Notes: a model not told the origin generated them from the letters alone. A DNA stretch of 64,000 nt from Flavobacteriales bacterium (GCA_020635815.1 JACJZB010000001.1:654674-718673), one strand, 5' to 3'. Counted from the stretch's first letter, positions 17,355-26,478 are shown. Numbers and translations are program-made.

Positions 17355-20300
17355 TTAAACTAACTTTTTCTTTCTTGATTTAAAATCGATTTGATAAACA
17401 GTTCCTTTTTGTTCTAATCGTTTTATTGTCCCGTCTAGTTGTTCCACAAATATTTTAATTAATTCCATACCTAAAGAAACATCTTCTTCGTCAAGAATGT
17501 GTGGTTCCATTCCAATGCCATCATCTCCAGCAATTAAGGTAAAAGAGTTGTCATCAATTTGTGTTAAGTGCATAATAATTCTGCCTTTTGGTCTATCAAT
17601 AAAGGCATATTTTAATGTGTTTGAGATAATCTCATTTAATAACAATCCAACAGGAATAATCGTGTCAATATCAAATTTAACATCATCTATTTTTATGTCA
17701 AGAAAGATATCACAATTAATAGAGTAGGTGCTAATTAAATCATTAGTTAAAGCCATTATATAATCTTGAAAATCAATATGAGCCAAATCCCCAGTTTGGT
17801 ACATTTTTTCATGAATTAATGCCATTGAACGAATACGATTTTTGGCTTCATCAAATAGAGCTAATGATTTTGGGTCATTGGTATAGCTTGATTGTATGCT
17901 AAGTAAACTATTAATTACTTGTAAATTGTTTTTAACTCGGTGATGAATCTCTTTTAATAAGATTTCTTTTTCATCACGTTGTTTTTCGATTAAAATGGTT
18001 CTTTCTCTAACTTTTTTCTCAAGTTCTCTACTTACTTCAATTTGTCGTTTTTCTCTATAGGTGGTTATTTTAAATAAAAGGTAACTAATTAATAAAGCTA
18101 ATATTAGATAGAACCACCAAGTTTGCCAAAAAGGAGAGGTAATGGTAAATTCAAAAGAGGCAGCTTCTTGTGTCCATATACCTTCGTTATTTCTTGCTTT
18201 AACCTGAAACTTATATTTGCCAGGAGCTAGGTTTGAATAGGTTGCAGAAGTTTTCTTTGTACTTGGAAACCAATCCTTATCAATCGGATCTAATTTAAAA
18301 CTATACTGTACATATTCAGGATGAGTGAGGTTGATACCAGAAAATTCAAAGGTTAAATGATTTTCATTATTATCCAGAATTAAACCATTAGGTAAGTTAT
18401 TCCATGCTTCATAATCTTTAGTGTAATTCAGCCAATTTATATCCTCAAAAAATAGTTTTACTTTATTTAAATGAATAATAGGCTCAAATACATTTGATTT
18501 ATCTTCTTTTGGATTGTATCTAATTAATCCACTAACAGTTCCTATCCATAAGTTACCTTTTTTATCTTCATAAATTGCTCTACTATTACATTCAATTCCC
18601 TTAAATCCTTCTGGTGCAGAATAATTTTTTATTGCATTAATTTGCCCATAACTATTGAGTGTAATTTTATCTATACCTTTGTTTGTACCAACCCATACAT
18701 TTCCTCTTGAATCACTATGAATAAGGTAAATTACATTAGAAGAAAGACCTTCTTTTATAGTGATAGGCTTAAAGTCAATACCATCATATCTAACCACACA
18801 TCTATCTGTTCCAAACCATATTTTTCCGTATTTATCTTCAGTAATAGAACCTATGTAGTTATTACAAAAACCAGAAGAATTCTTATAGTTTGTAAATTTT
18901 TTGTTTGAATATTTGTTCACGCCATCACCAGTTCCTATCCATATATTACCTTTTGAATCTTCAAATAAGGAATGAATATAATTATGTGTTAAATCTCCAT
19001 TCTCTTTAGTATAGGTTGAAAATTTATTGTCCTCAAAAACAGACAGCCCTTGTCCATTTGTACCTACCCACAATCTATTTTTCGAATCAAAAAGTAATGC
19101 TTTTATCTCATTCGAAGGAAGACCATTTTTAATAGTGAAAGTTGAGAATCGACCATTACTATATTTTACTAGCCCTTTGTTTGTGGCAAACCATAAGTTA
19201 CCTTCATTATCAATTACAGATGATTTAACTGACTCTCCAGCTACACCTGATTTTTCATTAAAATGGGTAACTTGATTTCCATTATACATATAAATACCAT
19301 CGTCGCCTGTTGAAACCCATAGGTTGGACTTGTTATCTTTAATGATACTAAATATTGCAGAGGAATTTAAACCTTCAATATGGTCGTAATAGGTAAATGC
19401 TTTTGATCCTAATTTTATTAAACCACTTCCAGATGTTCCTAACCATAAGTTACCAGATCGGTCTTGATAGATTTCTGTTAAAGCATTATTTTTTAACCCG
19501 TTATCTTTTGTGATGTTTGTTACACTATAATCTTCGTGTAACAAGTATGCTCCTTCATGCCTAGTGGCAAACCAAATTTCTTTATCATTATCTGTAATAA
19601 TAGAAGAAATACTCAGGTTAGATGGGATAGGAAGTTGCTCGAACTCTAACTGAAGTTTATCGTCAATACTTCCTTTTAAGAGTTTTATTGCCCCATTATT
19701 TTTTGTGCCAATTAAGTAGTTTCCATCCTCATCTTCATTTACACAAGTAATAAAATTAGAGGGTAAGCCATTTGTTGTATCAATTAATAATGTATCTTTT
19801 TTATTAATTATTATAAGACCTTTGTTAGTGGCTAATAAAATATTATTATCTATATCTGATGTGATTTGATATATCTCAGCACTAAATATAGAATTTTTAG
19901 CATTGCGTTTAAATTCTCCATTGCTATATACTGCTAACCCAAAATTACTACCAATCCATATAGTATTATTGTTGTCAACAAAGAGTGATTGATGGCCTGA
20001 ATTAGAAAGTAATCCATCATTTTCTGTATATATGGTAAATTTTCTTCCGTTAAATTTTGTAATTCCTCCTAAAGATGAGGTAAACCACATATTTCCATCT
20101 TTATCTTCGGCAATAGCACTTATGATATCGCCTGATAAGCCATCCTTTTCAGTGTATTGAGTAAAAGTAATTCCGTCAAACTGACAAACACCCCCTCCAG
20201 AGGTTCCTATCCATAAATAACCTCTTGAATCTTGGAAGATAGCATTTACCTGAGATTGTGATAATCCGTTTTCTACATTATAATGCTTGAAGTCAAAGTT

Positions 20301-20381
20301 TTGACTAAACAAAGAATTTGATACTAAAAGAAGTAGTATCAATGCAACCTTAAGTATGATATTTGGTTTGATGTTTTTCAA
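17355..20381 (-). CDS. hybrid-type sensor histidine kinase with two-component propeller, Y_Y_Y and HisKA_2 domains
   Basis: 1008 residues. Signal sequence near 1-26; then about fourteen propeller repeats of the form (V)YEDxxGNLWxGT to residue ~640, forming two beta-propellers. A Y_Y_Y domain follows (YSFKLDPIDKDWFPS near 690, ARNNEGIWTQEA near 735), then one membrane helix near 755-775. The HisKA_2 box LLKEIHHRVKNNLQVINSL lies near 815 with the phospho-His, and a HATPase domain ends the protein (LLLNEIISNTLKYAF, DDGIGM). It senses a periplasmic ligand and phosphorylates an unlinked regulator: unlike many Bacteroidota hybrids it has no receiver or AraC domain. A TACATTTG -7 box lies at 20387-20394, 5 nt before the ATG. 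Confidence 0.92.
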   Translation of the reverse strand: MKNIKPNIILKVALILLLLVSNSLFSQNFDFKHYNVENGLSQSQVNAIFQDSRGYLWIGTSGGGVCQFDGITFTQYTEKDGLSGDIISAIAEDKDGNMWFTSSLGGITKFNGRKFTIYTENDGLLSNSGHQSLFVDNNNTIWIGSNFGLAVYSNGEFKRNAKNSIFSAEIYQITSDIDNNILLATNKGLIIINKKDTLLIDTTNGLPSNFITCVNEDEDGNYLIGTKNNGAIKLLKGSIDDKLQLEFEQLPIPSNLSISSIITDNDKEIWFATRHEGAYLLHEDYSVTNITKDNGLKNNALTEIYQDRSGNLWLGTSGSGLIKLGSKAFTYYDHIEGLNSSAIFSIIKDNKSNLWVSTGDDGIYMYNGNQVTHFNEKSGVAGESVKSSVIDNEGNLWFATNKGLVKYSNGRFSTFTIKNGLPSNEIKALLFDSKNRLWVGTNGQGLSVFEDNKFSTYTKENGDLTHNYIHSLFEDSKGNIWIGTGDGVNKYSNKKFTNYKNSSGFCNNYIGSITEDKYGKIWFGTDRCVVRYDGIDFKPITIKEGLSSNVIYLIHSDSRGNVWVGTNKGIDKITLNSYGQINAIKNYSAPEGFKGIECNSRAIYEDKKGNLWIGTVSGLIRYNPKEDKSNVFEPIIHLNKVKLFFEDINWLNYTKDYEAWNNLPNGLILDNNENHLTFEFSGINLTHPEYVQYSFKLDPIDKDWFPSTKKTSATYSNLAPGKYKFQVKARNNEGIWTQEAASFEFTITSPFWQTWWFYLILALLISYLLFKITTYREKRQIEVSRELEKKVRERTILIEKQRDEKEILLKEIHHRVKNNLQVINSLLSIQSSYTNDPKSLALFDEAKNRIRSMALIHEKMYQTGDLAHIDFQDYIMALTNDLISTYSINCDIFLDIKIDDVKFDIDTIIPVGLLLNEIISNTLKYAFIDRPKGRIIMHLTQIDDNSFTLIAGDDGIGMEPHILDEEDVSLGMELIKIFVEQLDGTIKRLEQKGTVYQIDFKSRKKKLV

Positions 20382-20412
20382 TTAAACAAATGTAAGGTAA
20401 TAACTTTTGATG

Positions 20413-20751
20413 TTAACCACCAATTTTTTTGGTTTTACTGAATCCTAAATTTACTAACAAATCATAAACTTTTTCTTTTAATTCTCCTTGAATTAATATT
20501 TCTCCATCTTTACAACTTCCTCCAACACCACATTTCGACTTTAAAATTTTACTTAAATCATTTAAGTCGTTTGTGTTACCAATAAAATTACTGACAATTG
20601 TAACTGATTTACCTTTGCGTTGTTTTCTATCTACAAATACTTTTAATTCTTGTTTACTTTCTTCTAATGTTTCTACTTCTTCATATTCCTCTTCGTAATC
20701 AAAGTCTTTATTGGTAGAATAAACAACATTTCCTCTGTTTTTTTTACTCAT
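20413..20751 (-). CDS. translation initiation factor SUI1 family (YciH-like)
   Basis: 112 residues. An acidic N-terminal ~35 residues (DYEEEYEEVETLEE) precede a compact SUI1/eIF1 fold: KQRKGKSVTIVSNFIG, then the conserved KSKCGVGGSCKDGEILIQG near residues 75-95. Bacterial YciH proteins are thought to affect start-codon selection. It overlaps the lipid-kinase gene by 8 bp on the same strand and so sits at the end of a three-gene minus-strand unit. Confidence 0.9.
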   Translation of the reverse strand: MSKKNRGNVVYSTNKDFDYEEEYEEVETLEESKQELKVFVDRKQRKGKSVTIVSNFIGNTNDLNDLSKILKSKCGVGGSCKDGEILIQGELKEKVYDLLVNLGFSKTKKIGG

Positions 20752-21622
20752 TACTTATAACGTTTAATGATTTTGGATTAACTTCTATTTTTATATTGTC
20801 ATGGTGCTTTACTGGTTCTCCATCCATGTGCATTTCTGGACGGGGTGATTGTATTTCTACATAATCTGTTTTATATTCAGTAACATATTTACTGGTAAGT
20901 ATTTTTTTATTGAACAACTTTAATGCTAATATAGGAGCGATGTATAATGGAAAATATTTAAGTCCGATTAATCGAATGTAGCCATCATCTAATACAGAAT
21001 TAGGAGAGATATAAGCATTATTTCCGTATTGGTTAGAATTTGATATTGTAATTAAAAAATCAGTTGTATCCACGGTTTTATCTTTAAATACAAGCTTGTA
21101 TTCTTGTGGTTTGTAACTAAAATATTCTTGAACAGATATTTTTAAATAGGTTAACAAGCCTCTTGTTGGAGCTTCATCAAATTTCCATGCAACATGAGCA
21201 TCAAACCCAAGCCCAGCAGCACCTAAAAAAGGTTGGTTGTTTAAAAGTACTGTGTCAATTTTTTTAGTTTTATAATTATTTAGATGTTTTACTGCATCTT
21301 TTACCTTCATGGGTATTTTTAAATGCCTAGCCAATCCATTACCAGAACCAGTTGGAATAATTCCTAAAATACAGTTTGTATTAATTAATGATGTACCCAC
21401 CTCATGAACAGTACCATCTCCACCAACAGCAACAATAATGTCAAAGTTCGGATGCTCATTTTTTACTATTTCTTTAGCGTGTCCTGCATGTTCGGTAAAT
21501 TTAAGTGTTGAGATAAATTTTGTTTTATCCAAATGTAGATCAATTAAAGACTCAATGTTTTTTTGCTTTCCCGTTCCCGAAACAGGGTTAACAATAAATA
21601 ATATTTTCTTCTGCTTTGTCAT
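20744..21622 (-). CDS. diacylglycerol/lipid kinase, YegS-like
   Basis: 292 residues. N-terminal FIVNPVSGTGKQK near residues 9-21, nucleotide-loop motif VAVGGDGTVHEVG near 60-72 and PTGSGNGLARHL near 91-102 define the DAGK catalytic domain. The C-terminal beta domain (ISNSNQYGNNAYISP, then MHMDGEPV) is also present. Such enzymes phosphorylate diacylglycerol or related lipids at the inner membrane face. The gene overlaps both neighbours (4 bp with the LtaS-like gene, 8 bp with SUI1). Recycling of diacylglycerol released by the upstream phosphoglycerol-transferase-like enzyme is an attractive but inferred link. Confidence 0.9.
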   Translation of the reverse strand: MTKQKKILFIVNPVSGTGKQKNIESLIDLHLDKTKFISTLKFTEHAGHAKEIVKNEHPNFDIIVAVGGDGTVHEVGTSLINTNCILGIIPTGSGNGLARHLKIPMKVKDAVKHLNNYKTKKIDTVLLNNQPFLGAAGLGFDAHVAWKFDEAPTRGLLTYLKISVQEYFSYKPQEYKLVFKDKTVDTTDFLITISNSNQYGNNAYISPNSVLDDGYIRLIGLKYFPLYIAPILALKLFNKKILTSKYVTEYKTDYVEIQSPRPEMHMDGEPVKHHDNIKIEVNPKSLNVISNE

Positions 21623-23517
21623 TTAATATTGCTGATAGATAATTTATTTTCAATTAAACGATTATTATGTTGCTGTATAATAGCTTTCAGTTTCTGTTCT
21701 AGCTTATCTTTAATAATGTTAGCTTGTTCATTGTTGATTAGATTGTCAGCTAACATTTTATCTTTTGAATAATCATAAAGACCAGTTGAATTTTCTCCAT
21801 CAAACAATAAAAGATAATCATTTTCCATTAAATAATAGGTATTTCTAGAGAAGCCAACAATATATCGGCTAGTTTTATCAGGAGGTAATCCAAACGAAAC
21901 TAGTTTAGTGTCTATACCTAATAAGCTTAAAACAGTAGGGGTAATGTCACAATGCTGAAAATAATTGGTGTCTATCCCTTTTAATGTTGAAGAAGGATCA
22001 TAGATAAAAATAGGAATTGCAAATCTTCCAATTAAAGTTCCGTATATAGGATTTAAAGAAAAAGAGGAGTGATCTGCTGTAAAAACAAAAAGGGTATTTT
22101 TAAACCAATTATTTTTTTTAGTGGTATTAAAGAACTCCCTTAAAGCATAATCGGTATAACCTATAGTTTCATGAGCGTCTAAAACACCCTTTGGAAATTC
22201 GTTTTCATGTTTTTTGGGAATAGAGTATGGATGATGTGATGATAAGGTGAAGATTGCACTGAAAAAAGGTTCCTTTTTTGCACGAAGCTGATGGCTAAAA
22301 TATTGTAAATAAGGCTCATCATAAATGCCCCAATTACCGTCATAGTCTTTTTCTTTGTAGGGATATTCATCCATTCCAAAATAATCATCTATACCAGCAA
22401 TTTTTGTAAAACCATTAAACCCCATTGTACCGTTAGAACCGCCATGATAGAAAGAAGTATTGTATCCATTTCTTTTTAGAATAGCTGGTAAAGCATCAAT
22501 TTTATTGTTAGCATAGTTTGAAATAACATAAGGAGTATTCATCAATGGAGGTATTCCTGCTAAAATTGCAGGTAAAGCCTCAATAGATTTACTTCCATTA
22601 GAATAGGCGTTGGTAAATGCATAACTTTCTTCCAATAAAGAATCTAAAAAAGGTGTGTAGCCATTTCCATTATTAAAAAAACCGACATGCTCTTTTGCAA
22701 AACTTTCTAATATGATTAAAACAACATTTTTACCTTTAAATTGACCCTCGCTATTTATTTTAAGAATAGGACTATATATTTTAGTTAAATCTGATGGGCT
22801 GAAAAATTCAGTTTCAGGTAGTTGGTCGTTTAAAACGGTTTTAATTATACAAAATGGAGTATTTAAAACAAGTGGAACATTTTGAGGAGAAGTGTTATTG
22901 GCAGCATTAATTATATCGAGAGGTTTTAATTGTAACCCACCTCTGAAACCAATAGCTGTTAATGCACTTATTAAAATAAAAAAGAGTATTTGAGTACCGG
23001 TATTCTTAATTGATTTAATTTTTGGTTTTGAATAAGTTTCACTTTTTCGATATAAAAACTCTGTTAATCCAATAAAGATAATAAGTAAAAGAAAGGCATA
23101 CCAGAAATCTGTTAAATACTGAGGTAATAATTTAAATGTGTCGTCATTTGAAGAAATAAATCGGAAAAAATCGGCAGTAGTCCGTTTTAAAGCAAATTGA
23201 TAATAGCCTAAGTCAATTAAGTTAAAAACTAATCCCGCCGAATTGGCAAGGTGAAAAAATACCTTTAAAATAGTTTTATACCTACTGTTTTTTCTAAACT
23301 CAAAGGGAAGAATAGATAAAAGTATAAAAGGAGCAAAAAGATAAGATATAGCTACCCAATCAAATCTTAAACCATAATAAAAGGCATCGAAAGGAAAACC
23401 ATCATTAAAGAATGATAAATTGAAAATGTAGAATGCCAAGCGGCACAATGAAAAAATCAAGAAACTAATTGCAAGTTTTTTGATTAAAGAAATAAAGTGT
23501 GAAAAATCTATATTCAT
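21619..23517 (-). CDS. LTA synthase/MdoB-like membrane sulfatase-fold transferase
   Basis: 632 residues. Five membrane segments lie in the first ~190 residues. The periplasmic domain starts with the nucleophile region VVLIILESFAKEHVGFF near 255-270, continues with FYHGGSNGTMGFNGF near 355, SSHHPYSIP near 425 and ends the metal site at FTADHSSFS near 475. This order is that of LtaS/OpgB enzymes, which move phosphoglycerol from phosphatidylglycerol to sugars or teichoic acid. In a Gram-negative cell a periplasmic glycan or lipid acceptor is more likely than lipoteichoic acid. Its 3' end overlaps the YegS-like gene by 4 bp. Confidence 0.88.
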   Translation of the reverse strand: MNIDFSHFISLIKKLAISFLIFSLCRLAFYIFNLSFFNDGFPFDAFYYGLRFDWVAISYLFAPFILLSILPFEFRKNSRYKTILKVFFHLANSAGLVFNLIDLGYYQFALKRTTADFFRFISSNDDTFKLLPQYLTDFWYAFLLLIIFIGLTEFLYRKSETYSKPKIKSIKNTGTQILFFILISALTAIGFRGGLQLKPLDIINAANNTSPQNVPLVLNTPFCIIKTVLNDQLPETEFFSPSDLTKIYSPILKINSEGQFKGKNVVLIILESFAKEHVGFFNNGNGYTPFLDSLLEESYAFTNAYSNGSKSIEALPAILAGIPPLMNTPYVISNYANNKIDALPAILKRNGYNTSFYHGGSNGTMGFNGFTKIAGIDDYFGMDEYPYKEKDYDGNWGIYDEPYLQYFSHQLRAKKEPFFSAIFTLSSHHPYSIPKKHENEFPKGVLDAHETIGYTDYALREFFNTTKKNNWFKNTLFVFTADHSSFSLNPIYGTLIGRFAIPIFIYDPSSTLKGIDTNYFQHCDITPTVLSLLGIDTKLVSFGLPPDKTSRYIVGFSRNTYYLMENDYLLLFDGENSTGLYDYSKDKMLADNLINNEQANIIKDKLEQKLKAIIQQHNNRLIENKLSISNIK

Positions 23518-23534
23518 CTATTTAAAGCCAACAA

Positions 23535-23672
23535 TTAATCCTTAGAACGAGGCTTATCCTTTAGTGCACATTTATCACAATCATGGTCTTTTGCGTTTTT
23601 AAATACACGGTAAGCAATATAACCAACTGATAATGCAATTAATATAATAACATATATTTCTTGTGTTTCCAA
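23535..23672 (-). CDS. FeoB-associated Cys-rich type small membrane protein
   Basis: 45 residues from a TTG at 23672 to TAA at 23535-23537. One membrane helix (YVIILIALSVGYIAYRVF) is followed by a short tail KDHDCDKCALKDKPRSKD. A single N-terminal helix with a CxxC soon after it is the pattern of the small FeoB-associated proteins found across Bacteroidota. No feoA or feoB is in this window, so the name reflects only family resemblance. It lies between the LtaS-like gene and the divergent dehydrogenase gene. No ATG is available in this frame, hence the TTG choice. Confidence 0.7.
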   Translation of the reverse strand: METQEIYVIILIALSVGYIAYRVFKNAKDHDCDKCALKDKPRSKD

Positions 23673-23722
23673 TTTTAACTATTTTAAATAAAAATCTCTA
23701 GCCAAAGTTAACTAAAATCAGT

Positions 23723-23730
23723 TAAATTTG
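23723..23730 (+). promoter_or_regulatory. TAAATTTG -7 box for the dehydrogenase gene
   Basis: Exact TAnnTTTG match 19 nt before the ATG at 23750, on the right strand in the only available intergenic space. I see no clear TTG at -33, so it is a partial promoter match. Confidence 0.5.
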
Positions 23731-23749
23731 TTGGCATAAATAATGAGTT

Positions 23750-25735
23750 ATGACTATAAAGTACAATCGAAGAAAATATACTGACAATGAACTGTTGGAT
23801 TTATACAAAGCATTGATCAAACCTCGTTTAATTGAAGAGAAAATGTTAATCCTTCTTCGTCAAGGAAGAATTAGTAAATGGTTTTCAGGTATTGGGCAAG
23901 AAGCAGTTTCGGTTGGAGCAACATTAGCTTTAAATAAAGATGAGTATATTTTACCAATGCACCGTAATTTAGGGGTGTTTACAGCTAGAGAAATTCCGTT
24001 GTTTAGATTGTTTGCTCAGTTTCAAGGTAAAATGAGTGGGTTTACAAAAGGTAGAGATCGTTCTTTTCATTTTGGTACAAATGAGTACAATATTGTTGGA
24101 ATGATTTCTCATTTAGGACCTCAATTAGGTGTTGCAGATGGAATTGCATTAAGTAACTTATTAAAGAAAAATAATAAAGCTACATTGGTTTTTTCTGGTG
24201 ATGGTGGAGCAAGTGAGGGCGACTTTCATGAGGCGTTGAATACAGCAGCAGTATGGCAACTTCCCGTAATCTTTGTAATCGAAAATAATGGATACGGATT
24301 GTCAACGCCATCAAATGAGCAATTTAGATGTAAAAACTTTATCGATAAAGGGATAGGTTATGGAATGGAAACCGAATTAATCGAAGGAAACGATATTTTA
24401 GATGTTCACCATAAGATTAGCCAAATTGCGGAATCTATTCGTAAAAAACCAAGACCAGTTTTGGTAGAGTGTATGACTTTTAGAATGAGAGGGCATGAAG
24501 AAGCTTCGGGAACAAAATATGTTCCTCAAGAATTGATGGATGAATGGCAAAAGAAAGACCCCACAACAAATTATGAAGAGTTTTTATTGGCTGAAAAAGT
24601 ATTGACTGAAGCTCAAGCGGAAGAAATTAAAGCTGCAATTAAACAAGAAATTAATGATGAGCTTGAAAAAGCTTACGCAGAAGAACCAATTGTACCTTGT
24701 ACAGAAACGGAATTGGCTGATGTTTATGCTCCTTATACTTATGTAGAAACAAAACCAGCTTCTGATAAAAAAACAGAAAAACGATTAATTGATGCCATTT
24801 CGGATGGTTTACGTCAGAGTATGGAAAAACATGATAATTTAGTGTTGATGGGACAAGACATTGCTGATTATGGTGGAGTATTTAAAATTACGGATGGGTT
24901 TGTAGCTCAATTTGGGAAAGATAGAGTTAGAAATACACCTTTATGTGAATCAGCTATTTTAGGAGCTGGTTTAGGATTGGCAATTAATGGAGATAAAGCC
25001 ATGGTAGAAATGCAATTTGCCGATTTTGTGAGTGAGGGAATAACTCAAGTGTGTAATAATTTTGCTAAAATTCATTACCGTTGGGGGCAAAATGCCGATG
25101 TAGTTGTGCGTATGCCAACAGGAGGAGGAGTTGCTGCTGGTCCGTTTCACTCGCAATGTAATGAAGCTTGGTTTACTCAAACTCCAGGTTTAAAGGTTGT
25201 TTACCCAGCTTTTCCTTATGATGCAAAAGGCTTATTAACGGCTTCTTTTGAAGACCCAAACCCAGTAATGTTTTTTGAGCATAAAGCTTTGTATAGAAGT
25301 ATTACAGAAGAAATTCCTGATGATTATTATACCTTAGAAATAGGGAAAGCTAAAGTTTTAAAAGAAGGAACTGATGTAACTATTGTAACTTATGGAATGG
25401 GAGTGCATTGGGCGTTAGAAATTTTGAGAAACCACCCAGAAATTAATGCTGATTTAGTTGATTTAAGAACCTTAGTACCGTTAGATACAGAAACAATTTA
25501 CAATTCGGTTAAGAAAACAAATAGAGCTATAATATTACACGAAGCAACCATGTTTAATGGGATAGGAGGTGAGTTAAGTGCTTTAATTACTGATAATTGT
25601 TTTGAATATTTAGATGCTCCTGTAAAACGAGTAGCTAGTTTAGATACGCCAAACCCTTTTATTAACCAATTAGAAGAAAACTTTTTACCTAAGCAACGAT
25701 TTGAAGAGGCTTTGTTGGAGTTGGTTAATTATTAA
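23750..25735 (+). CDS. 2-oxoacid (branched-chain type) dehydrogenase E1, fused alpha and beta subunits
   Basis: 661 residues. The first ~330 residues are an E1 alpha subunit with the thiamine-diphosphate motif SGDGGASEGDFHEAL near 147-161 continuing to VIENNGYGLSTP. The remaining ~320 are an E1 beta subunit (MGQDIADYGGVFKIT near 370, VRMPTGGGVAAGPFHSQ near 455, and a C-terminal transketolase-like domain with FNGIGGELSALI). Together they decarboxylate a branched-chain or related 2-oxoacid and pass the acyl group to E2 lipoamide. Fused forms are common in Bacteroidota. E2 and E3 are not encoded nearby. Its last 20 codons are duplicated immediately downstream. Confidence 0.92.
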   Translation: MTIKYNRRKYTDNELLDLYKALIKPRLIEEKMLILLRQGRISKWFSGIGQEAVSVGATLALNKDEYILPMHRNLGVFTAREIPLFRLFAQFQGKMSGFTKGRDRSFHFGTNEYNIVGMISHLGPQLGVADGIALSNLLKKNNKATLVFSGDGGASEGDFHEALNTAAVWQLPVIFVIENNGYGLSTPSNEQFRCKNFIDKGIGYGMETELIEGNDILDVHHKISQIAESIRKKPRPVLVECMTFRMRGHEEASGTKYVPQELMDEWQKKDPTTNYEEFLLAEKVLTEAQAEEIKAAIKQEINDELEKAYAEEPIVPCTETELADVYAPYTYVETKPASDKKTEKRLIDAISDGLRQSMEKHDNLVLMGQDIADYGGVFKITDGFVAQFGKDRVRNTPLCESAILGAGLGLAINGDKAMVEMQFADFVSEGITQVCNNFAKIHYRWGQNADVVVRMPTGGGVAAGPFHSQCNEAWFTQTPGLKVVYPAFPYDAKGLLTASFEDPNPVMFFEHKALYRSITEEIPDDYYTLEIGKAKVLKEGTDVTIVTYGMGVHWALEILRNHPEINADLVDLRTLVPLDTETIYNSVKKTNRAIILHEATMFNGIGGELSALITDNCFEYLDAPVKRVASLDTPNPFINQLEENFLPKQRFEEALLELVNY

Positions 25736-25990
25736 TTTATTTTGTCATAGTGAGCTTGTCGAACTATGTTTAAAATAGATCGGCTTTATAAATGGAACGA
25801 GTTACGCTTCGCTAAACTCGCACCAGCAAGGGAAGAAAACTTTTTGCCAAAGAAAAGATTTGAAGAAGCTTTGTTGGAGTTGGTTAATTATTAATTTATT
25901 TTGTCATAGTGAGCTTGTCGAACTATGTTTAAAATAGATCGGCTTTATAAATGGAACGAGTTATGCTTCGCTAAACTCGCACCAGCAAGG
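25673..25990 (+). repeat. 159 bp tandem duplication of the dehydrogenase 3' end plus hairpin element
   Basis: Two abutting 159 bp units, 25673-25831 and 25832-25990. Each begins GAAGAAAACTTTTT, encodes EENFLPK then RFEEALLELVNY and a TAA, and continues with a non-coding element containing GTGAGCTTGTCGAAC and a CGAGTT...AACTCG hairpin. Between units the 63 coding bases differ at five positions, four synonymous and one Gln to Lys. The 96 non-coding bases differ at one. Unit 2 is a detached gene tail that cannot be translated as part of the enzyme. Confidence 0.95.
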
Positions 25991-26335
25991 GGTACAGTAA
26001 TTTCAGATATCTTAATCAATTCAGATGATACTTTTCAATTTTTTATTGAGATAAAAGATCCTTGTATTGGAGAAAATAGTGATGGTACTTGTTCAAAGTG
26101 TAAATCAAATAAAAAAGTAATATCAACTTCACCAAGTTATATTCATAATATTAATTTCCGTAGTAATAAATTTGCTAAAAAATATGAAAGGAAAATAAGA
26201 AGAAGAGGCTTTGAATCAATTGTAGTAGAAGAAAAAGAAACAGCTATACAAGTTTTCATGGAAAATGAGGATGAAAAATTTCTAGACTTTTGCAATAATT
26301 GGTTTTGTAAAAAGTGTAAAATAGTTTTTCGATAA
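25925..26335 (+). CDS. orphan Cys-containing hypothetical protein with repeat-encoded N-terminus
   Basis: 136 residues. The first ~23 (MFKIDRLYKWNEL, then CFAKLAPARG) are translated from the second copy of the tandem repeat. The unique part starts at about residue 24 (TVISDILINSDDTFQFF). It has CSKCKSNKK near 58, a basic patch KKYERKIRRRG, and ends NWFCKKCKIVFR, giving two CxxC pairs that could bind one zinc. No ATG, GTG or TTG lies between the repeat border and residue ~117, so either the repeat supplies the start codon or the gene has lost its true 5' end. No family recognised. It is followed by a good terminator. Confidence 0.5.
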   Translation: MFKIDRLYKWNELCFAKLAPARGTVISDILINSDDTFQFFIEIKDPCIGENSDGTCSKCKSNKKVISTSPSYIHNINFRSNKFAKKYERKIRRRGFESIVVEEKETAIQVFMENEDEKFLDFCNNWFCKKCKIVFR

Positions 26336-26343
26336 TCTTAACT

Positions 26344-26368
26344 AAGCGAAGATTGTATCTTCGCTTTT
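26344..26368 (+). terminator. intrinsic terminator after the orphan ORF
   Basis: Perfect 9 bp stem AAGCGAAGA / TCTTCGCTT with a 5 nt loop followed by a short T-run, 9 bp after the stop codon at 26335. Confidence 0.75.
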
Positions 26369-26400
26369 GTATTTAGAGCATTTTGTAAATGTAATAACAA

Positions 26401-26445
26401 GTGGTCGGATGACTATTTTGTTTGTCGGTATAGTCATCCGACCAC
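26401..26445. repeat. perfect 16 bp inverted repeat
   Basis: GTGGTCGGATGACTAT at 26401-26416 and its exact reverse complement at 26430-26445, with a 13 nt T/G-rich loop. There is no flanking T-run, no target duplication and no transposase, so it is neither a clear terminator nor an IS end. Confidence 0.85.
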
Positions 26446-26461
26446 TAAATCTCTACTAATT

Positions 26462-26478
26462 GCTCGGTTTTGCCGAGC
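26462..26478. repeat. short GC-rich hairpin
   Basis: GCTCGG at 26462-26467 pairs with CCGAGC at 26473-26478 around a TTTTG loop. The following GCGCTTTTAGC makes it a weak terminator candidate. It is one of five hairpins within about 250 bp. Confidence 0.6.

Noticed and set aside
25673..25990. Two regularly spaced direct repeats that might suggest a CRISPR array
   Set aside because: Only two abutting 159 bp units with no spacer, and their content is a gene tail plus hairpin; no cas gene is near.
26401..26445. 16 bp inverted repeat as an attachment site or IS terminal repeat
   Set aside because: No integrase, transposase or flanking target duplication is visible; left as a hairpin of unknown role.
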